The translations under genes and the position numbers were made by a program. From an uncultured Candidatus Competibacteraceae bacterium (GTDB taxonomy: Bacteria; Pseudomonadota; Gammaproteobacteria; Competibacterales; Competibacteraceae): a stretch of 20,711 bases of DNA. Positions 1 to 7,427 of this stretch are shown piece by piece. Within the stretch, counting starts at the first letter, position 1; each line of letters begins with the position of its first letter. The stretch covers positions 1 to 20,711 of the forward strand of contig CALGOO010000084.1 in the NCBI GenBank assembly GCA_937960715.1. Direction: 5' to 3'. Under the pieces are notes generated by a model that had not been told where the DNA came from, did no database searches, and saw only the letters and a program-made list of their open reading frames with translations.

Positions 1-1196
1 GCTACGAGGTGAAGAATTTCCTGCTGTCCAGCGCCCTGTACTGGATCGAGGAATTCCATCTCGACGGCTTGCGGGTGGACGCGGTCGCCTCGATGCTGTA
101 TCTGGACTATTCGCGCAAGGAAGGCGAATGGATCCCCAACAAGTACGGCGGGCGCGAAAACCTGGAAGCCATCGACTTCCTGCGCGAACTCAACACCGTG
201 GTACACAGCGAGCATCCCGGCGCGCTGGTGATCGCCGAGGAATCGACCTCCTGGCCGCAGGTCACCCGGCCCACCTATCTGGGCGGCCTGGGTTTCAGCA
301 TGAAATGGAACATGGGCTGGATGAACGACACTCTGCGCTACATGGCGCAAAACCCGATCCACCGCAAGTACCACCACGACCTGCTGACCTTCAGCATGCT
401 GTACTGTTTCACCGAGAACTTCATGCTGCCGTTCTCGCACGACGAGGTGGTGCATGGCAAGGGCTCGATGATCAACAAGATGCCGGGCGACGAATGGCAG
501 CGCTTCGCCAATCTGCGGTTGCTGTACACCTACATGTTCACTCATCCCGGCAAGAAGCTGCTCTTCATGGGCACCGAGTTCGGTCAGGGTCACGAATGGA
601 ACAGCGCCAACCCCATCGACTGGTGGGTGCTCCAGTTCCAGTTCCATCAGGGGATGCAACTGCTGGTCAAGGACTTGAATCGGATCTATCACAGCGAGCC
701 GACCCTGCACCACCACGAGTTTGAATGGCAGGGTTTCAGCTGGATCGACTGTCACGACGCCGATCAGTCCATCCTGAGTTATCTGCGCAAGAAAAACGAC
801 GATTTTCTGGTGGTCGTGGTCAGCTTCACGCCGGTGCCGCGCCACGATTACCGGATCGGGGTGCCGCGCGCGGGCCGTTACACCGAAATCTTCAATTCCG
901 ATTCGCATTTCTATGGGGGCAGCGGCGTCGGCAATGGCGGCGTCGAGTTGATCGCCGAAGAGCGGCCCTGGATGGAGCAACCCTACTCCATCAACATCAC
1001 CGTGCCGCCGCTGGGCGGGATGATCCTCAGGCCCGAACCTCCGCCAAAGCCGGTCGTGGTCGCCGCCCTTGAAGCCGAGGAACCTCTGGCGGCCGAAACC
1101 CCGGAGGCGGAAGCGGAATCGCTCGCGCCTGAAGCACCTGTCGCGGTCAAACCCGCGCCCGTCGTCGAGGAAGAGGAACTGGCCCAGCCGGAATGA
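1..1196 (+). CDS. glgB: 1,4-alpha-glucan branching enzyme GlgB, C-terminal part (5' end outside window)
   Basis: Glycogen branching enzyme: it cuts alpha-1,4 chains and rejoins them as alpha-1,6 branches in the cytoplasm. The reading frame is open from base 3, so the gene starts before the window and lacks its N-terminal CBM48 domain and the first part of the GH13 barrel. Numbered from the GTG at base 9, the nucleophile Asp is residue 24 in RVDAVASM, the acid/base Glu is residue 77 in IAEEST, and the third catalytic Asp is residue 145 in FSHDEVVHG. Their spacing equals that of E. coli D405/E458/D526. The family normally ends soon after the PPLGG-type strand near residue 340. Here about 50 further residues follow, almost only Ala, Glu, Pro and Val, before the TGA. 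The next gene is convergent, with a stem-loop in between. The family call is very secure; the role of the tail is unknown. Confidence 0.97.
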   Translation, partial: YEVKNFLLSSALYWIEEFHLDGLRVDAVASMLYLDYSRKEGEWIPNKYGGRENLEAIDFLRELNTVVHSEHPGALVIAEESTSWPQVTRPTYLGGLGFSMKWNMGWMNDTLRYMAQNPIHRKYHHDLLTFSMLYCFTENFMLPFSHDEVVHGKGSMINKMPGDEWQRFANLRLLYTYMFTHPGKKLLFMGTEFGQGHEWNSANPIDWWVLQFQFHQGMQLLVKDLNRIYHSEPTLHHHEFEWQGFSWIDCHDADQSILSYLRKKNDDFLVVVVSFTPVPRHDYRIGVPRAGRYTEIFNSDSHFYGGSGVGNGGVELIAEERPWMEQPYSINITVPPLGGMILRPEPPPKPVVVAALEAEEPLAAETPEAEAESLAPEAPVAVKPAPVVEEEELAQPE

Positions 1197-1224
1197 ACGG
1201 ACGGGTTCGACGTTGGAAGTCACT

Positions 1225-1250
1225 GGGGCGCGGAGCGAAACCCGCGCCCC
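1225..1250. terminator. Stem-loop between convergent glgB and CoA-transferase genes
   Basis: A perfect 9-bp GC stem (1225-1233 with 1242-1250) encloses an 8-base loop, 28 bases after the glgB stop and 40 bases after the stop of the opposing gene. No clear T-run follows on either strand, so it is a possible bidirectional terminator rather than a textbook intrinsic one. Confidence 0.45.
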
Positions 1251-1290
1251 GAATCGCTGGATCGTTTGGTGGACCGCGCGAAATCGCTTT

Positions 1291-3471
1291 CTAGACGTAG
1301 CCGTCGGCCATCAACTCGGAAACGATGAGCCGCTGAATCATCTTCTCCTTCTGGCCGGTCGGCTGATCCAGCTTGAGGCGAGCCAGATAACGCAGGGCGC
1401 CGGCCGGCGGCGTCCCCACCGTCATCGCCTTGACGACGGTCTTCATCAAATCGCCCTTGGTCGCGAACCGCGCCTTGAGGTTCTTGAGCACCCGCCCCAG
1501 AACGATCTCTTCCTCGGTAAAATCGGTGCCCAGTGGAAAGTCCGGACACAACCCCATTTGCTTGAACTGGCTCAACCGGGCCTGAATCCGTCCTGGGGTA
1601 TTGTAGCGATGCCGCTCCGGAATCTCGTAATCCTGGGGAAGCTTGCCGGCTCGCTTGGCCTTCCCCAGCAGCTCCGGCTGAAAGCGCGAATCGGCGATGT
1701 TCAGCAGGGCGGCGATCACCTCCCGGTCCGACCGGCCGCGCAGGTCGGCAATGCCGTATTCGGTCACCACGATGTCGCGCAAATGGCGCGGGATGGTGGT
1801 GTGGCCATAATTCCAGACGATGTTCGAACTCGCGGTCAGCTCGCTCTCGCGGGTGCTGCGCAGCATCAGGATGGAGCGGGCGTCCGGCAGTTCGTGAGCC
1901 ATCGCCACGAAGTTGTACTGACCGCCCACCCCGCTGATCACCTGGCCGCTCTCCAGGCCGTCGGACACCGCCGCGCCCAGCAACGTCATCATGATGGTGG
2001 TGTTGATGAACCGGGCGTCCCGCCGCTGCAAGGCCGCCAACGCTTCGTTCCCACCGTACAGATGATTGACCCGTCTCACCGTGGTCATGCAGATCTGCCG
2101 GCTGTCGGCCTCGGGCATCGCGCGCAGCGCCTCGTAAAAGCTGCTCGGGCCCATGAAGAAACCGCCGTGCATCACGATGCCGCCCTTGAGGCGACTGCCC
2201 AGTCCGTGCTCGACCACCGCCCCCCAACTGTCCGGTCGATCCAGATCGGCCGGAATCGGCGTCATCCCGCCAATCAGCAGTTCGCCCGCCCGATAGCTCA
2301 CTCGGTCGGTGAAAATCCCAAACCGGCGCAGAAATTCGACCTCTTCCTCGCCCAGGCGGGCCGGAATCACGCCCCGTTCCAGCAGCGTCCGCAGGGTCCG
2401 CTCGTCGACCGCCTCGGTGATCGCTCCCTCGTTGAGCAGGCGCTGCAAGGGAATGCTGTCATAAACCCGGCGTTTGAGAATGCCGTCCCGATAGAGATAA
2501 AGAAAGCCGTTGACGAACATCTCGCTGGAGCCGTACAGCCCCCGAGCGAACGGCTCGACGCCGCCAACGCGGTCGATCAGCTCGCCGCACTGCTCCACAA
2601 CTCGCATCTCGGACAACATCCGCCGATAGAGGGCGTTTTGCTGGTGCCGCAGCTGACAGAAATAGACGATGGCGTCACCCAGGCAGCCGATGCCGATCTG
2701 AAGGGTGCCGCCGTCGCGGATCAGGGCGCTGGCCTGCAAGCCCAGCAGGTAGTCGGCGTTTTCCACCGGCATGTTGGGCGCGCCGAATTGCCGGAAATCG
2801 TAGCGGGGATGATCGAGCACCAGGTCGAACGTGGACGGCCGGACCATGGCGTCGTTGTACATGAACGGCATCTCGCGATTGACCTGAGCGACGGTGACGA
2901 TCCGCTGGCCACGGCGGCGCGCCGCCTCAATCATCGGCAACAAATCCAGGGTCACTTCCGGATTGCTGCCCAAGCTCAACCAGTCCTCGCCATCGAGCTG
3001 GCGCGCGGCGACCTGCTGGGCCAATACGTTGACGCCATTGCCCATGATATCCCGGGCGGCATGGGTGTAGTTGGTGCTGATGTAGTTCTGCTGCTGCATC
3101 GGCACGTTCAGATAACCGCCCGGCTTGAAGAAGAACTCGGCGATCTCGACGTTGGGCGGAACCTGGCCTTGGCGCAAATCGACGGCGTACTCCAGATCGG
3201 GGTAATCGCCGAACACCCGTTCGACGAACGGCTCCAAAAAGCGTTGCTCCAGATCGCTGGAACCCTTGGGGGTTTCGACGGTGATCGCGGTCAGAATCTT
3301 CAGCCACAGGCCCGGATTCGCCTTCACCCGCCGGTAGAGCGCGTTCACCAGCGGATTGGGCTTGCCGATCCCCAAGGGAATCCCGAGCACGATGCGCCGG
3401 CCGACCCGGGCGACAATCTCATCGACGCAACGCTCGACATCCTGAAAATAAGACGGGCTTGGTTGTGGCAT
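1291..3471 (-). CDS. Acetyl-CoA hydrolase/transferase family protein (large, ~726 aa form)
   Basis: Member of the acetyl-CoA hydrolase / 4-hydroxybutyrate CoA-transferase family (class I CoA-transferase fold). These enzymes move CoA between acyl groups or hydrolyse acyl-CoA through a glutamyl-CoA thioester. Visible family blocks are IGIGCLGDAI in the N-terminal half, then GLYGSSEMFVNG. The Glu of SSEMF aligns with the catalytic Glu of the HTEMF motif of 4-hydroxybutyrate CoA-transferases. GVGGQYNFVAMA and VTEYGIADLRGRS lie in the C-terminal domain. At about 726 aa it is far longer than the ~430-aa transferases, with extra sequence at the N terminus, between the GDA and SEM blocks, and at the C terminus. 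I prefer the ATG at 3471, which has GAGAGA about 8 bases upstream and an extended -10 box about 40 bases upstream. A TTG at 3492 would add seven residues and leave almost no leader. The gene is monocistronic and diverges from the SnoaL-like gene. The actual acyl substrate cannot be told. Confidence 0.88.
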   Translation of the reverse strand: MPQPSPSYFQDVERCVDEIVARVGRRIVLGIPLGIGKPNPLVNALYRRVKANPGLWLKILTAITVETPKGSSDLEQRFLEPFVERVFGDYPDLEYAVDLRQGQVPPNVEIAEFFFKPGGYLNVPMQQQNYISTNYTHAARDIMGNGVNVLAQQVAARQLDGEDWLSLGSNPEVTLDLLPMIEAARRRGQRIVTVAQVNREMPFMYNDAMVRPSTFDLVLDHPRYDFRQFGAPNMPVENADYLLGLQASALIRDGGTLQIGIGCLGDAIVYFCQLRHQQNALYRRMLSEMRVVEQCGELIDRVGGVEPFARGLYGSSEMFVNGFLYLYRDGILKRRVYDSIPLQRLLNEGAITEAVDERTLRTLLERGVIPARLGEEEVEFLRRFGIFTDRVSYRAGELLIGGMTPIPADLDRPDSWGAVVEHGLGSRLKGGIVMHGGFFMGPSSFYEALRAMPEADSRQICMTTVRRVNHLYGGNEALAALQRRDARFINTTIMMTLLGAAVSDGLESGQVISGVGGQYNFVAMAHELPDARSILMLRSTRESELTASSNIVWNYGHTTIPRHLRDIVVTEYGIADLRGRSDREVIAALLNIADSRFQPELLGKAKRAGKLPQDYEIPERHRYNTPGRIQARLSQFKQMGLCPDFPLGTDFTEEEIVLGRVLKNLKARFATKGDLMKTVVKAMTVGTPPAGALRYLARLKLDQPTGQKEKMIQRLIVSELMADGYV

Positions 3472-3509
3472 GATCCGATCTCTCTCAGCCAATTGATTGA
3501 CAATGCGAA

Positions 3510-3518
3510 ATTATAGCA
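3510..3518 (-). promoter_or_regulatory. Extended -10 promoter for the CoA-transferase gene
   Basis: The minus strand reads TGCTATAAT, an exact TG-n-TATAAT extended -10 box. A start near 3503 would give a leader of about 32 bases before the ATG at 3471. No good -35 hexamer sits at the right distance, which is usual for extended -10 promoters. Confidence 0.55.
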
Positions 3519-3624
3519 GCTATCCCAAGCCCGGCCCCGTGACGGGCCACTGGTGAAGAGACTACACTAACGGCTGTTTCGATCACCGCGTCAGGCGGAA
3601 TCTTATGCCGAGGGAGGATTGCCG

Positions 3625-4077
3625 ATGTCAGACAACAACACGCTGGAAAGCAACAAGGCTCTGGTCCGGCGCAATTTCGAGGTCATCTGGAGTCAGTGCG
3701 ACCTGGATGCCGCCGATGAAATCATCGCGCCCGAGTACATCGGCCATATCGCCACCCTGCCGGAGGTGGTGCGCGGCGTCGAAGCGTTCAAGCAAGTCGT
3801 CATGCTCTTTCACTTTTCCGCCCCCGACATCCGCTTTGAAATTCAGGATCAACTCGCCGAGGGCGACAAGGTCGCCACGCGCTGGACTGGCCGCGGCACC
3901 CACAAGGGTGAATTCATGGGCATCGCGCCCAGCGGCCAACGACTTTCGGTGACGGGGATGAGCTTTCACCGCATCAAGAACGACCGCATTCACGAATCCT
4001 GGGATGACTGGGATGCGCTCAGCATGCTGAGACACATGACCGAGGACGTTTTTCAATCGCTGTCCATGCGGATCTGA
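3625..4077 (+). CDS. SnoaL-like / ester cyclase family protein
   Basis: A 150-aa protein of the SnoaL-like (NTF2-fold) polyketide cyclase/ester cyclase family. The typical blocks are visible: an N-terminal helix NKALVRRNFEVIW, the central block EGDKVATRWTGRGTHKGEF followed by GIAPSGQRLSVTG, and a C-terminal RIKNDRIHESWDDWD. The single-domain length is normal. The start is the ATG at 3625, because AGGGAGG lies 7 bases upstream (3611-3617); the upstream TTG (3619) and the out-of-frame ATG (3605) are less likely. It diverges from the CoA-transferase gene and is convergent with the acp gene. Most family members of this type have no proven substrate, so no reaction can be assigned. A small NTF2-fold protein of unknown ligand is the safest reading. 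Confidence 0.85.
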   Translation: MSDNNTLESNKALVRRNFEVIWSQCDLDAADEIIAPEYIGHIATLPEVVRGVEAFKQVVMLFHFSAPDIRFEIQDQLAEGDKVATRWTGRGTHKGEFMGIAPSGQRLSVTGMSFHRIKNDRIHESWDDWDALSMLRHMTEDVFQSLSMRI

Positions 4078-4160
4078 TCCGCCCGGCCCGTCCACGGGTC
4101 CCCTGGTCGGGGTCGCTCCGGCAGCCACCCGGGTTTCGCCGGGCGCGGTCATGGTGGGCA

Positions 4161-4213
4161 ACCGCTGGTGGGCAGGGGTATTCCGGCGTTTCCGGCGGAA
4201 CGCCGGTAGCGGT
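4161..4213. terminator. Nested stem-loop between convergent SnoaL-like and acp genes
   Basis: A perfect 8-bp inner stem (4183-4190 with 4199-4206, 8-base loop) lies inside an outer 6-bp stem (4161-4166 with 4208-4213). It occupies the 143-bp gap between two converging genes and could end transcription from both sides. There is no long T-run. Confidence 0.4.
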
Positions 4214-4220
4214 CAAGCGT

Positions 4221-4478
4221 TCACGCCGCCGCCAAGACCTTGTCACGAACGAATTGATAAACCCTGCCCACGGTCTCGAAGGTTTCGGCGCTGAGCTCGT
4301 CATCGGCGATCTGAATCCCAAACTGCTGCTCCAGGGCATGGATCAGGGCCAGCACCGCCATGGAATCGAATTCCGGGATGCTCCCCAGCAGCGGAGTCTC
4401 CAACTCGAACGCCCGCGCCCGGTCGCCCAGTTGCAGAATTTCACCGATCAACAGCTTCACCTCATCAAACTCCACCAT
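4221..4478 (-). CDS. Stand-alone acyl carrier protein
   Basis: An 85-aa acyl carrier protein of the phosphopantetheine-attachment family. The 4'-phosphopantetheine site is Ser39 in PEFDSMAVL (DSM instead of the usual DSL), followed by the acidic recognition helix and a C-terminal helix ending VRDKVLAAA. The ATG at 4478 is chosen because the length then matches free ACPs and GGGGGA lies about 8 bases upstream; a TTG at 4529 would add 17 residues with no homology feel. It follows the second TPR-methyltransferase by 115 bases on the same strand, so it may be co-transcribed. No ketosynthase, AMP ligase or acyltransferase lies beside it, which argues against a housekeeping fatty-acid role (acpP normally sits in the fab cluster). 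The partner enzyme is unknown. Confidence 0.87.
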   Translation of the reverse strand: MVEFDEVKLLIGEILQLGDRARAFELETPLLGSIPEFDSMAVLALIHALEQQFGIQIADDELSAETFETVGRVYQFVRDKVLAAA

Positions 4479-4593
4479 CCAGACCGTCCCCCGAGTGAGC
4501 AACTCCGCGAATATCGCGCGGCCCTGCAATCCAACCCGTCATCGGCCACGCGCAAAGGCCGTCAAGATAGCGGCACCGCCGACAAGAATCCAG

Positions 4594-6033
4594 TCATTGA
4601 TCGACTGCGGCGGCGGGTTTGCGGGCCAACACGACATGACCCGTCACCGGTTGGTCGTCTTCCTGGCGCAGCATGGCGTCCGTCCGCGCCAACAGTTCCA
4701 GACCGACGCCCGCCAGCGACCGCTCCAGGTAGTCCGCCGTATGGCTGTAGCGGCCGCTCTTGTTGAGAAAATAACCGTCCGGCGCCCGGTCCGCCGAGAC
4801 TTGCTCCGCCGTGAACGCCAGCCAGCCACTCGGACGCAGGGCGCTAGCCGCGGCGGTCAGCACCGACTCCAGCGCGCCAAAATAAACCAGGGTATCGGCG
4901 GACGCGATCAGATCGTAAGCGCCGGGTCGTTCGTTCAGAAACGCGGTCAGTTCCGCCACCGCCAACTCGTCGTAACCACCCCGCGCGCGCGCTTTGTCCA
5001 CCATCCGCGGCGACAAGTCCACTCCGGTCAGACGGTGCGCATAGGGCCGCAGCACCGGCTGACACAGCCCGGTGCCACACCCGGCGTCCAGCACGTCGAA
5101 CTGGGCGGTCGGCGTCCCCAGCATTTCGGCCAGCCGCGTCCCGATCACCGCCGGGGCCTGGTAACCGAGTTGCTCCACCAGATGTTCGTCGAAGCAATCG
5201 GCATAACGGTCAAACAGATAAGTCACATACCCATCGGAAGCGCGTGATGGCGTTTCCCCGCTGAACCACGCGGCCAACCGATGCTGGGCGATGGGATCGT
5301 TCGGCATCAATCGCAGCCAATATTGCAGGAGCTTCAAGGCCTCCTCCGCCTCGCCCAACTGAAACACCGCATTGCCGAACACGAGCCGCGCTTCATCCAC
5401 CTCGCCCCGCCGATGCAGGAGCGTCCCCAGCGCCCTGACCGCTCCCAGGTGAGCGGCACTGTGCCCCAAGGCCGCGCGCTGGGCCTGGATCGCCTCTTCC
5501 AGCCGATTCAGATCCGCCAGGATCAAACCCAGGTGATAATGGATGTTGGCGTCGGCCGGCCGCCACGTTTTGGCCTGTTGATAGGCGTCGAGCGCTTCCG
5601 GCAACCGCCCCACGCCCCGCAGCACCGCGCCCAGATTGACGCACGCCTCCACCTCGTCGGGTTTGAAGCGGATGGCCTGCCGGTAGGCGGCGATGGCGTC
5701 CTCGTGCCGCCCCTGAATCAACAGGACGTTGCCCAGGTTGGTATAGGCCGCCGCGTAACCGGGCGCGCTGGCGATGGCCCGGCGGATCAGGAGTTCGGCC
5801 TGAACCGACTGACCGCGCTGCTGCTGGAGAACCCCCAGGAAATTCAAGACCTCTGGATAATTGGGCCGGTGAGCGAGGATGCGCTCGTACAGCGTTTGCG
5901 CCTCGCTCAGATTGCCTCGACCGTGACAACCCATGGCCTGGGACAGCCATTCGGCGATTTGCGCATCCGGCGGACGGTTATCGAGCGCTCCGCTGGAACC
6001 GGCGGACGGTTCGTCATGATTCTCGTGGCTCAA
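4594..6033 (-). CDS. TPR-repeat SAM-dependent methyltransferase (second paralogue)
   Basis: A 479-aa two-part protein. Residues ~25-250 are tandem tetratricopeptide repeats, with units such as AYTNLGNVLLIQGRHEDAIA and HYHLGLILADLNRLEEAIQ. Residues ~265-470 form a class I Rossmann methyltransferase with motif I VLDAGCGTG at 314-322, GVDLSPRM as the acidic loop, and SADTLVYFG as the motif IV region. The start is TTG at 6033, in a TTGA overlap with the stop of the upstream paralogue and preceded by AGGAGG; the only nearby ATG (6017) is out of frame. Its methyltransferase half closely matches the upstream gene while the TPR half has drifted, so the pair arose by tandem duplication. The TPR units probably choose a protein partner or substrate. 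The methyl acceptor is unknown. No signal peptide is seen, so it is probably cytoplasmic. Confidence 0.88.
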   Translation of the reverse strand: MSHENHDEPSAGSSGALDNRPPDAQIAEWLSQAMGCHGRGNLSEAQTLYERILAHRPNYPEVLNFLGVLQQQRGQSVQAELLIRRAIASAPGYAAAYTNLGNVLLIQGRHEDAIAAYRQAIRFKPDEVEACVNLGAVLRGVGRLPEALDAYQQAKTWRPADANIHYHLGLILADLNRLEEAIQAQRAALGHSAAHLGAVRALGTLLHRRGEVDEARLVFGNAVFQLGEAEEALKLLQYWLRLMPNDPIAQHRLAAWFSGETPSRASDGYVTYLFDRYADCFDEHLVEQLGYQAPAVIGTRLAEMLGTPTAQFDVLDAGCGTGLCQPVLRPYAHRLTGVDLSPRMVDKARARGGYDELAVAELTAFLNERPGAYDLIASADTLVYFGALESVLTAAASALRPSGWLAFTAEQVSADRAPDGYFLNKSGRYSHTADYLERSLAGVGLELLARTDAMLRQEDDQPVTGHVVLARKPAAAVDQ

Positions 6034-7421
6034 GGCGCCTCCTCATGCTCGCACTGCTCCGGCTTCACCCCGGCAAGCATTTTGCGCGCCGATACGAGAA
6101 AACCGACCACTGGCTGGCCGCCTTCCAGCCGCAAAGTCACGGACTCCAGGGTTTCGACGATCATGCCGCTCCCAGCCAGCACGCGCCGCAAATAGGTTTC
6201 GGCATGGCGATAGCGACCGCTGGGATCGAGGTGGAAACCGTCCGGCGTTGCCGCGTCCTCGATCCGCTCCACGGTGAACGCCAGCCAGCCATTTGGGCGC
6301 AGGGCGGCGGCGGCGGCGGTCAAGACGGGCTCTAGACGTCCGAAATAAACCAAAGTGTCGGCGGACACGATCAGATCGTAAGCTTCCGCCTGGGCGGCTA
6401 GAAACGCGGTCAACTCAGCCACGACCAGATCATCGTAATCGCCACGGGTTCGCGCCCGCTCGATCATGCGCGGCGATAGATCGACCCCGACCAGATGGCG
6501 CGCATAAGGGCGCAATGCCGGCCCGCACAACCCGGTGCCACAACCCGCGTCCAATACGCTCAGCGATCCATCCGGCTGACCCGCCACCGCGACGACCGCC
6601 TGGGCGATCAGTTCCGGCGCCCGGTACTCCAGGCGGTGCAGGTGATCGTCGAACCCATCGGCCATGCCGTCGAACAGATTTTGCACGTAATCATCGGCGG
6701 CCCGCTCCGGCGCATCCTGGCCCGAATGCGCCGCCAGCATGTGCCGGGCGACCGGGTTGGCCGGATCGCGCGCCAGCCAGTCTCGAAATAGCGCGGCGGC
6801 TTCCTCGGTGCGGTTCAGCTTGTAGAGCAGCAGGCCCAGATTCTTGTACGCCATCGCATACACCGGTTGCCGGCGCAGGGTTTCCCGATACGCGGCAATG
6901 GCCGCTTCATATTGGCCCTGGGCGTGCAGCGCCTTGCTCAGATTGAAATGCGCCTCCGCCAAACCAGGGGCCAGAGCGATGGCCTGCTGGAAAACGGTGG
7001 CGGCCTCCGCGAACCGGTCGGATCGCAACAACATCACACCCAGATTGCAATGGGCGCTGGGGTTGGCGGGCGCCAGTTCGACCGTCTTCCGATAAGCGGC
7101 GGCCGCTTCGTCCCAGCGATCCATCCCCGCCAACACGTTGCCCAAGTTGTTCCAGGCGTCGGCGTAGCGCGGATTCAACGCCAGCGCCTGGCGAATCAAC
7201 TCGGCGGCTTCCGCGTGCCGGCCCCGCTGCGAGGTCAGCACGCCCAGGAAGTGCAAGGCATCCACATGACGCGGATCGCGCCGCAGCGCCCGCCGATACA
7301 GACTTTCCGCCTCGTCCAGCCGCCCCCGCCGATGGAATTGAATGGCTTGCGCCAGAACTTCGGGCGTGTTCGCACCGGGACCGGAGGGGCTGGCGGCGGC
7401 CCGGCGCTGTTTACGATTCAT
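6030..7421 (-). CDS. TPR-repeat SAM-dependent methyltransferase (first paralogue)
   Basis: A 463-aa protein with a basic start (MNRKQRRAA, common in bacterial TPR proteins). About six TPR units span ~20-225 (for example AWNNLGNVLAGMDRWDEAAA and AYKNLGLLLYKLNRTEEAA), followed by a class I SAM methyltransferase domain. Motif I VLDAGCGTG is at 289-297, followed by GVDLSPRM and SADTLVYFG. The ATG at 7421 comes only 6 bases after the clpV stop (7428) and no strong ribosome site is seen, so translation is probably coupled to clpV. Its own stop overlaps the start of the second paralogue. This position, where P. aeruginosa HSI-I carries vgrG, suggests a T6SS-linked or recently joined accessory role. 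Substrate unknown. Confidence 0.88.
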   Translation of the reverse strand: MNRKQRRAAASPSGPGANTPEVLAQAIQFHRRGRLDEAESLYRRALRRDPRHVDALHFLGVLTSQRGRHAEAAELIRQALALNPRYADAWNNLGNVLAGMDRWDEAAAAYRKTVELAPANPSAHCNLGVMLLRSDRFAEAATVFQQAIALAPGLAEAHFNLSKALHAQGQYEAAIAAYRETLRRQPVYAMAYKNLGLLLYKLNRTEEAAALFRDWLARDPANPVARHMLAAHSGQDAPERAADDYVQNLFDGMADGFDDHLHRLEYRAPELIAQAVVAVAGQPDGSLSVLDAGCGTGLCGPALRPYARHLVGVDLSPRMIERARTRGDYDDLVVAELTAFLAAQAEAYDLIVSADTLVYFGRLEPVLTAAAAALRPNGWLAFTVERIEDAATPDGFHLDPSGRYRHAETYLRRVLAGSGMIVETLESVTLRLEGGQPVVGFLVSARKMLAGVKPEQCEHEEAP

Positions 7422-7427
7422 GGGCCG

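Noticed and set aside
3497..3502. Exact TTGACA on the plus strand before the SnoaL-like gene
   Set aside because: Only CTATCC/TATCCC stands at the right distance, over 100 bases from the start codon. The same spot is better explained by the minus-strand TGCTATAAT box.
1069..3516. 815-codon open frame on the plus strand opposite the CoA-transferase gene
   Set aside because: It mirrors the third-position GC of the real gene, has no recognisable domain, is full of His/Gln/Arg runs, and would overlap glgB. Such antisense frames are normal in GC-rich DNA.
4254..5247. Long plus-strand frames opposite acp and the second TPR-methyltransferase
   Set aside because: They are antisense to genes with clear domains and show no domain of their own.
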